From the NCBI GenBank assembly GCA_964524145.1, contig CAZGCA010000054.1, positions 1 to 42,970 on the forward strand: a stretch of 42,970 bases of DNA, written 5' to 3'. Of the stretch, positions 1 through 6,605 are shown piece after piece (the stretch's first letter is position 1; each line of letters starts with the position of its first letter). The notes under the pieces were generated by a model that did not search any database, was not told where the DNA came from, and saw nothing but the letters and a program-made list of their open reading frames with translations. The stretch comes from CAZGCA01 sp964524145 (lineage in GTDB: Bacteria; Hydrogenedentota; CAZGCA01). Made by a program: the position numbers and the translations under genes.

Positions 1-2
1 CT

Positions 3-1451
3 ATGAGCGCCAAGAAGACACTGACGACTGCAGCCGGAATTCCAGTCCCCGATAACCAGACATCTCTGACCGCCGGGGAACGCGGCCCGACCTTGCTGCA
101 GGACCACTACCTGCTGGAGAAGTTAGCCCATTTCAATCGGGAGCGCATTCCTGAGCGCGTGGTTCACGCCAAAGCGGCTGGCGCGCACGGCGTCTTCACC
201 GTGACCCAGGACATTACCAAGTACACGAAGGCCAAGCTATTCTCCAAGGTCGGCAAGAAGACGGAGGTCCTCGGCCGTTTCTCAACTGTGGCCGGCGAGA
301 AAGGCTCGGCCGATACGGTTCGGGATGTCCGCGGCTTTGCGCTGAAGTTCTACACCGAAGAAGGAAACTGGGACATGGTGGGGAACAACACACCCGTGTT
401 CTTCATCCGTGACGCCATCAAATTCCCGGACTTCATTCACACTCAGAAGCGTGATCCGCAGACGAACGTGAAGGCGGATACCCCGCAATGGGACTTCTGG
501 TCCCAAGTTCCGGAGTCGCTCCACCAGGTGACGATTCTGTTCTCGGATCGCGGAATCCCCCGGGGCATCCCGTACATGAACGGCTACGGCAGCCACACGT
601 ATAGCTTCATCAACGCCGACAACAAGCGGTTCTGGGTCAAGTTCCATTTCGAGACGCAGCAAGGTATTCAATGCATCCCGCCGGACGAAGCCGCGCGTCT
701 TGCCGGCTCTGATGCTGACTACCACACGCACCAGTTGTTCGAGGCCATAGAACGTGGAGAGTGCCCCAGATGGACGTTCCATATCCAGGTCATGCCCGAG
801 AAAGAAGCTGAAACATATTGCTGGAATCCGTTCGACCTGACAAAGGTCTGGCCTCACGGGGACTATCCCCTGGTCGAGGTCGGCGTTCTGGAGATGAACC
901 GCAATCCTCAGAACTACTTCGCGGAAATCGAGCAGGCCGCCTTCTCGCCGGGGAACGTGGTACCGGGAATCTCCTTCTCGCCCTGCAAGATGCTGCAGGC
1001 ACGCATCTTCTCCTATGCGGATGCACACCGTTATCGCCTCGGCGCCAACTTCGAACGTCTGCCGGTCAATGCTCCAAAGGCGACGAAGGTGGTCAACACG
1101 TACCAGCGGGACGGCGCCATGCGGTTTGACGACAACGCCGGGCCGGGCCCCAACTACGAACCGAACAGCTTCGGCGGACCAACGGCGGACCCCGCCTACA
1201 GTGAGCCGCCCCTGAAGATATCCGGCGACGCGGACCGCTACGAGCAAAAGCGCGGGGTGGACGATGACTACGTCCAACCGGGCAATCTCTACCGGCTGAT
1301 GTCGCCGGAGCAACAGCAGGGCTTGGTCACCAATATCGCAGGCAGCCTGAAGAACGTGCCGAAGGCAATCCAGGAGAAGATGGTTGCCCATTTCCGAAAG
1401 GCGGATCAGGCGTACGGTGACGGGGTCGCACAAGCGCTGGGCTTGGTGTGA
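3..1451 (+). CDS. katA: Monofunctional haem catalase
   Basis: Breaks down hydrogen peroxide to water and oxygen in the cytoplasm. The 482-residue product has the length of small-subunit (clade 3) catalases. The distal active-site histidine is His55 in VVHAKAAGAHG, the catalytic asparagine is about Asn128 in DMVGNNTPVFF, and the proximal haem ligand is Tyr338 in RIFSYADAHR. The haem-pocket stretch GRFSTVAGEKGSADTVRD is intact. The ATG lies two bases into the window, so promoter and ribosome binding site are outside the view; the N-terminus looks complete for the family. It is followed by a long repeat-rich gap and stands alone here. A long open frame on the opposite strand is a codon shadow. 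Identity is very secure; the gene name among catalase paralogues is less so. Confidence 0.97.
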   Translation: MSAKKTLTTAAGIPVPDNQTSLTAGERGPTLLQDHYLLEKLAHFNRERIPERVVHAKAAGAHGVFTVTQDITKYTKAKLFSKVGKKTEVLGRFSTVAGEKGSADTVRDVRGFALKFYTEEGNWDMVGNNTPVFFIRDAIKFPDFIHTQKRDPQTNVKADTPQWDFWSQVPESLHQVTILFSDRGIPRGIPYMNGYGSHTYSFINADNKRFWVKFHFETQQGIQCIPPDEAARLAGSDADYHTHQLFEAIERGECPRWTFHIQVMPEKEAETYCWNPFDLTKVWPHGDYPLVEVGVLEMNRNPQNYFAEIEQAAFSPGNVVPGISFSPCKMLQARIFSYADAHRYRLGANFERLPVNAPKATKVVNTYQRDGAMRFDDNAGPGPNYEPNSFGGPTADPAYSEPPLKISGDADRYEQKRGVDDDYVQPGNLYRLMSPEQQQGLVTNIAGSLKNVPKAIQEKMVAHFRKADQAYGDGVAQALGLV

Positions 1452-1645
1452 GATCATAACAACCGGAGCGGTTCATCCGAAGCGTTGCGCAGCGACGGGT
1501 GGTCGGGGTCAGGTCGTGCAGTAGGACAAGGAGTAGACGGTAGTCGGGAGTCGGGAGTCGGGGAAGTAGCCAGTTGCCGGCGGCTCGTTTTCAGTCCCCT
1601 CGCCCCACACCCGTCGTTCCCGCGAAAGCGGGAATCCAGGGCGGG

Positions 1646-1762
1646 AGTCTACAGTCTTCAGTCTTTAGTCTCCGGAGTAGTCTTCTTCTCGTGCGCGTGC
1701 GCGTAATCGAAACCCCCGGAATCCAGTCTACAGTCTACAGTCTTCAGTCTTTAGTCTCCGGA
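1646..1762 (+). repeat. 31-base direct repeat pair
   Basis: The segments 1646-1676 and 1732-1762 are identical and lie 86 bases apart in the same orientation. They are built from AGTC/CAGTCTT words. Related tracts occur at about 2780-2810, 28095-28170 (inverted), 35264-35282 and 37587-37622. The sequence between the copies holds the GTGCGCGTGCGCGTAATC block that accompanies the family elsewhere. Confidence 0.85.
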
Positions 1763-1912
1763 TCCCGGACTCCTGCATTTCGCATTGTCAGTTTTAGATT
1801 TTAGCTTGCTCCTCGCCGCCTTCCTACTTCTCAATTCGTAATTCTCAATTCTCCCTTCTCCGTCTCCGTAACTAGCAACTAGCAACCAGCAACTGACTAC
1901 TGTCTCTTGTTG

Positions 1913-1941
1913 TTGACACATGTGCAGTTTCCGTCTACACT
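1913..1941 (+). promoter_or_regulatory. Sigma-70 promoter, copy 1 of a duplicated block
   Basis: TTGACA (1913-1918), a 17-base spacer and TACACT (1936-1941) match the housekeeping consensus almost perfectly. It lies about 150 bases before the ATG of the secreted protein at 2088. The surrounding ~68 bases (about 1903-1970) recur at 3059-3125 with scattered differences, including the same -35, spacer length and -10. Confidence 0.75.
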
Positions 1942-2087
1942 CCGTGAAAGGAGCAGAAGGTAGCCATAGACCATATACTCGACAGTCAGCGCGGAATGAA
2001 CCAAACCTGGCGTGAGTCGTAGCAAGTAACCAGACAACGTAGTCGGACAGTGTAAGATTCGGTCGTGGCAGCAGGAGGGCAGGAGAC

Positions 2088-2774
2088 ATGAGATGGGTCG
2101 GTTTCAAGAGAGCGGTCGTTGTGCTGGTAGTTGTCGCGGCATGTCTTTCCTGGCATGGAAGTGTTCTCGCAGCGGGCGTCGTCTCTCGTGGCGGAGACTG
2201 GCCTCGGAACTGGCCAAAAGAGCTGGAGCCGTTTCGGGAACGGGCCGAACGCGTAAGTTACGGCATGAGTGTATGGACGCAGTACTACATCATTGAGTTC
2301 CGGACCCGCGAGGAGTTCGAGACGGTCTGGCCGGCTGTCCTCAGGCTCAAGAGCAAAGGCGCGCCCATCACACTGAGAACCCCCGACAACCCCAAAACGG
2401 ACCCGAACGACCCGCGAGTAGTTCATGATAAACCGGAACTGTCGATCATTTGTCCTCCGGATGATGACGGGAAGTATGAGTTATCCCCGGACGGAACCTA
2501 CAAGCACGTTGGCCCGTGGACAGATGACCTGGACTCGCCGGACAGCGCGCTCCCGAAGTATATGGTGAAGCGAAAGAGAGATGGGAAGTGGGTCGTCTGG
2601 AAAGGGTCGGAATTCCACGCTCAGTACGATGGGGCCGCACGACAGGCAAGAGTTGAGATCTTGCTCAACGTCGATGGCGAAATAGTCGACCTCAATCGCA
2701 TCCGTATCCCCGAGAATACCCCCATCGAGGACAATCGAGTATTCGACAAGAGTAACGAGACTCCCAACAAGTAA
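2088..2774 (+). CDS. Hypothetical secreted protein
   Basis: I do not recognise a family. The 228-residue product starts with a clear signal peptide: basic MRWVGFKR, a hydrophobic VVVLVVVAACLSW core and a likely cut near VLAAG. The mature part is hydrophilic and rich in Asp, Pro and Lys, with a DPNDPR stretch, the phrase KRDGKWVVWKG and an Asn/Glu-rich tail; no catalytic motif is evident. Its codons look coding throughout. AGGAGG at 2073-2078 sits nine bases before the ATG and supports this start. It is monocistronic, driven presumably by the promoter at 1913-1941, and followed by repeats. It lies next to the integron relic but carries no core site of its own. Confidence 0.7.
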   Translation: MRWVGFKRAVVVLVVVAACLSWHGSVLAAGVVSRGGDWPRNWPKELEPFRERAERVSYGMSVWTQYYIIEFRTREEFETVWPAVLRLKSKGAPITLRTPDNPKTDPNDPRVVHDKPELSIICPPDDDGKYELSPDGTYKHVGPWTDDLDSPDSALPKYMVKRKRDGKWVVWKGSEFHAQYDGAARQARVEILLNVDGEIVDLNRIRIPENTPIEDNRVFDKSNETPNK

Positions 2775-2860
2775 GCGGGAGTCTCAAGTCTCCAGAGTAG
2801 TCTTCTTCACGTGCTCGTGCTCGTAATCGTAATCGCGCCATCCCGGTTCATTCGTCACTT

Positions 2861-2923
2861 ACCACAAAGAACACGAAGAACACAAAGAAAAGCAATCCTT
2901 CGTGCGCTTTGTGCCTTTGTGGT
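2861..2923. repeat. Long imperfect inverted repeat (CACAAAG hairpin)
   Basis: ACCACAAAG (2861-2869) pairs with CTTTGTGGT (2915-2923), and CACAAAG (2881-2887) pairs with CTTTGTG (2907-2913), giving a two-tier stem. No T-tract follows, so it is more likely a dispersed palindromic repeat than a terminator. It sits in the 560-base gap 2775-3334, which also holds AGTC words and a GTGCTCGTGCTCGTAATCG block (about 2812-2834). Confidence 0.7.
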
Positions 2924-2989
2924 GTATTGAACCCTCCTCCTCGTCTCCAGACTGTGGACTCCCGTTACTAGCAACCAGCAACCAGCAAC

Positions 2990-3017
2990 TGACCACTGAC
3001 TACTGACTACTGACTAC
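2990..3017 (+). repeat. 7-base tandem repeat TGACYAC x4
   Basis: One TGACCAC and three TGACTAC units in a row. The preceding AGCAACCAGCAAC words match those at about 1872-1892, so the tract belongs to the block that also carries the duplicated promoter; this copy is expanded relative to the first. Confidence 0.85.
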
Positions 3018-3068
3018 TGCTTTCTCCCCGTCTACCGCATACCGTCTACCGTCTACTGCATCTTGTTG

Positions 3069-3097
3069 TTGACATACACGCAGTTTTCCTCTACACT
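3069..3097 (+). promoter_or_regulatory. Sigma-70 promoter, copy 2, before the integron relic
   Basis: TTGACA (3069-3074), 17-base spacer, TACACT (3092-3097). The flanks match the copy at 1913-1941, including TCTTGTTG before the -35 box. It reads into the integrase relic and on toward the gene at 3335, so it could serve as a cassette-array promoter; that role is inference. Confidence 0.7.
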
Positions 3098-3112
3098 CCA
3101 TGATAGAAGTAG

Positions 3113-3277
3113 GGGGTAGGTATAGGAATCCGTCAGGTGGAGGACGGCAAGGGAGGTCGGCCCATAGAAGTTGCTCTCGGTCCCGAGGATGTAAGGGTGA
3201 GCATGGTCTATACTCACGTGCTCAATCGCGGCGGGAAGGGCGTGCGAAGTCCTGTTGATTGTCTGTGGTGCAGCTGA
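3113..3277 (+). pseudogene. Integron integrase (IntI) relic, internally deleted
   Basis: The frame ending at TGA 3275-3277 encodes MVYTHVLNRGGKGVRSP, which is the carboxy end of integron integrases; the Tyr codon at 3209-3211 is the nucleophile position of the family. Just before it comes LGPEDVRVS, where intact enzymes have an LGH-type motif with a catalytic-pocket histidine; here it is Pro. Immediately upstream is VEDGKGGRP, which resembles the GKGGKDR patch that normally lies more than 100 residues earlier, so a large internal segment seems deleted. There is no start codon or amino-terminal domain, and a stop lies at 3110-3112. It reads in the same direction as the following genes, unlike classical integrons. 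Family is clear from the C-terminal motif; the deletion reading is inference. Confidence 0.75.
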
Positions 3278-3313
3278 TTTTGACGGGGTTTTACCCAGTC
3301 TGGGGAAGCACTA

Positions 3314-3320
3314 GTTAGAC
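3314..3320 (+). other. attI-like integron core site (GTTRRRY)
   Basis: GTTAGAC fits the integron core-site consensus GTTRRRY. It lies 37 bases after the integrase relic stop and 15 bases before the first downstream ATG (3335), the expected place for the boundary of a first cassette when integrase and cassettes run the same way. Its complement GTCTAAC occurs exactly as the left core box of the attC-like site at 6423. A 7-base match alone is weak; the support is positional. Confidence 0.5.
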
Positions 3321-3334
3321 GCTAAGACAAACCA

Positions 3335-3712
3335 ATGGACATGTACCTGCTGACAGCTTTCTTCGTTGTTTACGCCCTTGCAGTAATCCTCTGCTGGCAA
3401 GTTGGCTTTCCAAAGGCCGCGAAACTGGGTTTTCTCCTGATAGCGATAGGGTTAATCGTCATGTCAGGTGCGAACGCATTCGCACTCAACGCGCTTACTA
3501 CTCTATGGAGAGTCCCGCGAGATAGCCCCGAGGGCCTGACCCAGGATGTTGAACGAGCCTTGTCTGGCACGAGCACAGCCCTCCTTATATCCAAATCGGC
3601 CTTCACAACTATCGTCGTTGGAGTCGTGCTATCGTTTTTTGGCAGCGTCCAAAGGGTAATAGCTAGAAGGAAGCAAGTATTCAGGTTCCGTAGCACAGAT
3701 AGCAGCGTATAA
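3335..3712 (+). CDS. Small three-helix membrane protein (putative cassette gene)
   Basis: No family recognised. The 125-residue product has three predicted membrane segments: about residues 4-22 (LLTAFFVVYALAVILCW), 29-55 (AKLGFLLIAIGLIVMSG onward) and 83-105 (ALLISKSAFTTIVVGVVLSF). A hydrophilic loop of about 25 residues separates the last two, and the tail is basic (RRKQVFRFR). There is no signal-peptide cleavage site. The ATG lies 15 bases after a GTTAGAC core site, and the TAA stop falls inside the attC-like element at 3707-3764, which is the usual packing of an integron cassette. No strong Shine-Dalgarno is visible. Possible roles of small cassette membrane proteins vary too much for a guess. 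Confidence 0.65.
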   Translation: MDMYLLTAFFVVYALAVILCWQVGFPKAAKLGFLLIAIGLIVMSGANAFALNALTTLWRVPRDSPEGLTQDVERALSGTSTALLISKSAFTTIVVGVVLSFFGSVQRVIARRKQVFRFRSTDSSV

Positions 3713-3764
3713 TAAGCGGCTGCACAGCGACGCTGACGCGCGCGTGAGCCGCAAACCGTTCGGT
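3707..3764 (+). other. attC-like recombination site (decayed core boxes)
   Basis: An imperfect hairpin whose 5' arm (3716-3733) pairs with its 3' arm (3738-3752) over 15 base pairs: GCGGCT/AGCCGC, CAC/GTG, GCG/CGC and CGC/GCG, interrupted only by single unpaired bases at 3722, 3726 and 3730 on the 5' arm. One-sided extrahelical bases are the hallmark of integron attC sites. The outer boxes are degenerate: GTATAAT (3707-3713) for RYYYAAC and GTTCGGT (3758-3764) for GTTRRRY. Total length of 58 bases suits an attC. The left box still resembles GTCTAAC, the complement of the GTTAGAC at 3314, as expected for the same cassette. Confidence 0.65.
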
Positions 3765-3819
3765 GGCCCAAGCCAGATGATCGAGAATCTGATACTGTTT
3801 GCGACGGAGACTCAGGATC

Positions 3820-5190
3820 ATGAGCAATTTGAACCGGACCGGTCAAATACTAGCGAGAGCTGCTGAAGACCGCACACGAATCGAACGGGCGTTGGCCCCC
3901 AGTCGGGCGATGGCGGATCTCGTGAAGGCGTTCCAGCCGCCGGCATTTCTCTCGGGCCTTGAGGGACTGGCCAAGGCAATTCAACCGGCACAGCAGGCTA
4001 TCGCGGAAATCGCCAAAGCGATGCAGCCCCCGGCCCACCTGAGTGTTGTATCCCAGATGATGACTGCGATGCAACGCGAACACCGACTAATCGCAGAGCG
4101 TGCCCACCCGCCGAGTATTCTTGCCGACTTGACAAAGCAGATGACCCAGATGCGTGCCCTCAGTGATAGCATCGCCACGCCTTACCGGGCGTTTCAAGAA
4201 ATGATGTGTTCGCAGGCATCCGTTCTTGAGGGGTTATCGGCGCGTGTTGCCGCGTTGGACGCCATGAAGTTCAGCATTCCACAGTTTTCACAGGCGATGT
4301 TGGCATGGGACGTAGCTTCCATCGGCCTGGCGAACCGGATGAATGACATTGGCCTGCTGCTCCAACGGGAGATGCTCTCAGCCCGTTTGTTCGAGGTTCC
4401 CAGTGCCTACGCCCAATTTGTGCGGCATACTACTGACCGTCTGGCCGCTGACCCCGCGCCTGATATTGCGGCTCGACTGCGGGGCAGTCTGAACCTCGCC
4501 GAACATCAACTGCTGGAAATCGCGGACGCCGTCAGCGCCTTCGTCGCGCTACCGGAGGACGACGAGGAACCAGACGCGATCCGAATTCTGGATGCTCCGT
4601 TTACGCAGCAGCAAGAACTCCTGAGTTACGAGTCCGTCGAAAACGAAGACGATACGGTAGCGTTAACAATAGTCTCACCAACTGCCCAGACCGTACAGCG
4701 AGCGCGTCGGGTATTGAGGCTGATAACACAGTGCAACGAGGCTGGAAAAACATCCGAACTCGGCGTGGAAATCTTCAAGCCGACGACACGCGTGCTAACG
4801 GTTTTTGCCGATCTGCCGTGGATTTCCGCGACCGACCGATTGCGATTCGACTACGTCATCGATTGCTTGTACTTCCTCTTGTACGAGGGAGCGGGCAAGG
4901 ACAACTTACGCTTTCTCGACAAGAATGGGGGACCCTTGAGCGACGCTGACTGCAACCTGATTTGGTGCATCAAGCACTTGCGCAACAAGTGGTCTCGCCA
5001 CGACGCCGATCACGGGAAGGAAAAGGACATTCAAGAATCGTGGGCGGAGTTGGCCGCGAAGTTCCGTTGGTTAGGACTCGCCGAACACCCCACGGCCACA
5101 CGTCACTTTCAACAACTCCATGACAAGTTGCTCGAATCGGCCGAGGACTTCCTCGAACGCATACTGAAAAAGCTCACACTGAAACCCTGA
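3820..5190 (+). CDS. Helical protein with HEPN-like C-terminal motif
   Basis: A 456-residue product of no family I can name. The amino half is helical and repetitive: KAFQPPAF, KAIQPAQQ and KAMQPPAH recur at about 20-28 residue spacing within the first 90 residues, followed by more Gln/Met-rich helix. An acidic linker (EDDEEPD) precedes the C-terminal domain. There, CIKHLRNKWSRHDADHG gives Arg388-Asn-x4-His394, matching the R-(N/D/H)-x4-6-H signature of HEPN-fold RNases, within a mostly helical context (DYVIDCLYFLLYEG upstream, ESWAELAAKFRWLG downstream). An upstream TTG at 3799 is in frame, but the ATG at 3820 has GGAGA about nine bases before it and is preferred. It follows the attC-like site at 3707. 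HEPN proteins often act in phage defence or toxin systems; that function is inference. Confidence 0.7.
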   Translation: MSNLNRTGQILARAAEDRTRIERALAPSRAMADLVKAFQPPAFLSGLEGLAKAIQPAQQAIAEIAKAMQPPAHLSVVSQMMTAMQREHRLIAERAHPPSILADLTKQMTQMRALSDSIATPYRAFQEMMCSQASVLEGLSARVAALDAMKFSIPQFSQAMLAWDVASIGLANRMNDIGLLLQREMLSARLFEVPSAYAQFVRHTTDRLAADPAPDIAARLRGSLNLAEHQLLEIADAVSAFVALPEDDEEPDAIRILDAPFTQQQELLSYESVENEDDTVALTIVSPTAQTVQRARRVLRLITQCNEAGKTSELGVEIFKPTTRVLTVFADLPWISATDRLRFDYVIDCLYFLLYEGAGKDNLRFLDKNGGPLSDADCNLIWCIKHLRNKWSRHDADHGKEKDIQESWAELAAKFRWLGLAEHPTATRHFQQLHDKLLESAEDFLERILKKLTLKP

Positions 5191-5340
5191 GGAAGAGCGG
5201 ATGGCACACTGCAATCTTGGTATTCGGGACATTGTGGACCCCGAACCATCGCATGGACCCGGGCGGCGGATCGGGCGTGTTGTGAATTCGCAGTCACTTG
5301 GCCGCCTCCGGGTGATGCTGATCGTCAGCCCGCTAAGTGT

Positions 5341-5373
5341 GATGGTTGGGGTCAGGTCTTGCAGTATGACATG
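5341..5373 (+). repeat. GGTCAGGTCTTGCA dispersed repeat, copy 2
   Basis: GATGGTTGGGGTCAGGTCTT followed by GCAGTATGACA. Close relatives are at about 1493-1530 (GGTCAGGTCGTGCAGTAGGACA) and 6479-6507 (GGTTCAGGTCTTACATTATCAG). All three lie in gaps just after genes and in the same orientation. Such short units can accompany REP-associated tyrosine transposases; no such transposase is in the window. The rest of 5191-5454 shows no gene. Confidence 0.6.
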
Positions 5374-5454
5374 TGTTGCCAAGTCGGGCGACACGACATT
5401 CAATACGCGGTGGAATGAGTACGGTGCTCCCGCAATTCCCAGGATTCCAGGACA

Positions 5455-6390
5455 ATGAGCGACAGAACCCGACAGCGGAAGAACGTGGAAGAAGCCTGTA
5501 TCGGTTGTATCGTAGTGTTGGTGATACTCACTGTTTTGGCAGCCGTCCTTATCCAAGCGATCGGCCGTTCAAGAGAGAAGGCGAAAGTGGCTGCGACGGA
5601 GCACGATTTGCAAAACCTGAAGACCGCTCTGGCAGACTACTTCATCACTCGGACGCCTAACACCTACCCGCCGCGTGCAGGTTGCCTGTTCAAGGGTCTG
5701 GATATTGACGACCGGGATAGAGACCCCGACCATTTCTACGACCAGTTTTACAGACCGTACCTGGCACGCATGGACTTGGTGTCCGCTTCGGATTTTGTTG
5801 ACACATGCTCGTTCTCGGAGGACTTGAACCTGAACGGAGACCTGGAAAGCGCGACTGACTCGGAGACAGACACTCTGATCGTCATAGAGGACCAGCCGGT
5901 GCTGGATAGGGATGCGATCACGCAAACAGAACTGTACCGGGAACCAAACCGCGAGCTTGACGGGGAACAGGTCCCGTACCAGTACTTTCCTGTGTACTCG
6001 CGCAACCTGAAGAAGTTCAGAGAACTGCTCCGTCGGGAAGACGACTTGTATGCTGCTCGCGCGCACACAACGCAGGAACTGCGTGACGCGGGGCTCCGGA
6101 TCCCTCCGCCATTCTACGACAGCTTCGCCGTGTTCAGCGTCGGACCGATGCAGAAGGATTTCGATATCATTCCTCGAAACGTTACGAGCGCTGACGACCT
6201 GCGGATACGTGCATACTACAGACTGACGCGCGACCTCAACAACAACGGCATCTATGATTTCGATTATCGTGCCCGGTCAGAAGGACAGGAGACGCAGAGC
6301 GCGTTCGAGAACCCTGGTGATTCGAATCTCCCAGACGGAAGCATGGGGTTCGGCGTCATAATTTACAGTGACGGCGTGAAGTACCAGTAG
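5455..6390 (+). CDS. Atypical pseudopilin-like protein (type II secretion G-like)
   Basis: A 311-residue protein with one amino-terminal hydrophobic helix (about residues 14-36, CIGCIVVLVILTVLAAVLI) followed directly by SREKAKVAATEHDLQNLKTA, the layout of major pseudopilins of type II secretion. The usual prepilin-peptidase motif GFTLIE is absent; VEEACIG stands in its place, so processing is uncertain. The later part has FAVFSVGPMQKDFD, resembling the end of GspG-like domains, and two Asp/Asn-rich loops, DLNLNGDLESATD and DLNNNGIYDFD, that look able to bind calcium. The ATG at 5455 is the first good start. It is followed by an attC-like element, so it may be a cassette gene. The similarity is by pattern and needs a profile search; a free-standing membrane-anchored exported protein is the alternative. 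Confidence 0.65.
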   Translation: MSDRTRQRKNVEEACIGCIVVLVILTVLAAVLIQAIGRSREKAKVAATEHDLQNLKTALADYFITRTPNTYPPRAGCLFKGLDIDDRDRDPDHFYDQFYRPYLARMDLVSASDFVDTCSFSEDLNLNGDLESATDSETDTLIVIEDQPVLDRDAITQTELYREPNRELDGEQVPYQYFPVYSRNLKKFRELLRREDDLYAARAHTTQELRDAGLRIPPPFYDSFAVFSVGPMQKDFDIIPRNVTSADDLRIRAYYRLTRDLNNNGIYDFDYRARSEGQETQSAFENPGDSNLPDGSMGFGVIIYSDGVKYQ

Positions 6391-6422
6391 TCTCGTACGT
6401 TGCGTTGACTACTTGCCATGTG

Positions 6423-6489
6423 GTCTAACCAAGCGCTACACTTGACGGCGCAACCAATGCACCGCAAGTGAGCTTTCGGATGGTTGGGT
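6423..6489 (+). other. attC-like recombination site
   Basis: Left box GTCTAAC (6423-6429) fits RYYYAAC exactly; right box GTTGGGT (6483-6489) fits GTTRRRY. Between them CACTTG (6439-6444) pairs with CAAGTG (6465-6470) and CGG (6446-6448) with CCG (6462-6464), leaving A6445 extrahelical; AAGC (6431-6434) can pair with GCTT (6472-6475). The 67-base length and 33 bases after a stop codon suit a cassette end. The right box overlaps the GGTTCAGGTCTTACA dispersed repeat, so that end may be fortuitous. Confidence 0.55.
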
Positions 6490-6605
6490 TCAGGTCTTAC
6501 ATTATCAGAAGCAGTAGACAGTAGTCGGCAAATCCAGTAGGTAGAATATACGGTGGGGGAGGAAGGGAAGAAAGAAGTACGAAGTACGAAGGTCGGGTAA
6601 CCTCA

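Larger units (their letters stand above)
1452..2087. repeat. Repeat-rich intergenic region
   Basis: No convincing gene in these 636 bases. From left to right it holds: a GTCAGGTCGTGCAGTA block (about 1493-1530) with relatives near 5341 and 6481; a CTCGTTTTCAGTCCCCTC block (about 1587-1607) repeated near 6620; a palindrome TTCCCGCGAAAGCGGGAA (about 1617-1634); two exact copies of a 31-base AGTCTACAGTC-type unit (1646-1676 and 1732-1762); a GTGCGCGTGCGCGTAATCG block; an ATTGTCAGTTTTAGATTTTAG block (about 1785-1804) found inverted near 28050; AGCAACTAGCAACCAGCAAC words; then a consensus promoter. Confidence 0.8.

Noticed and set aside
282..1457. 391-codon open frame antisense to the catalase gene
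   Set aside because: It mirrors the catalase codons, has no ribosome binding site and no recognisable domain; the plus-strand catalase is certain.
2990..3017. TGACTAC tandem units considered as CRISPR or phase-variable repeat
   Set aside because: Units are 7 bases without spacers and lie outside any coding frame or promoter spacer.
5281..5351. Possible third attC site after the HEPN-like gene
   Set aside because: CACTT/AAGTG arms and a GTTGGGG box are present, but no RYYYAAC box is found, the stem has several mismatches, and the right box belongs to the dispersed repeat.
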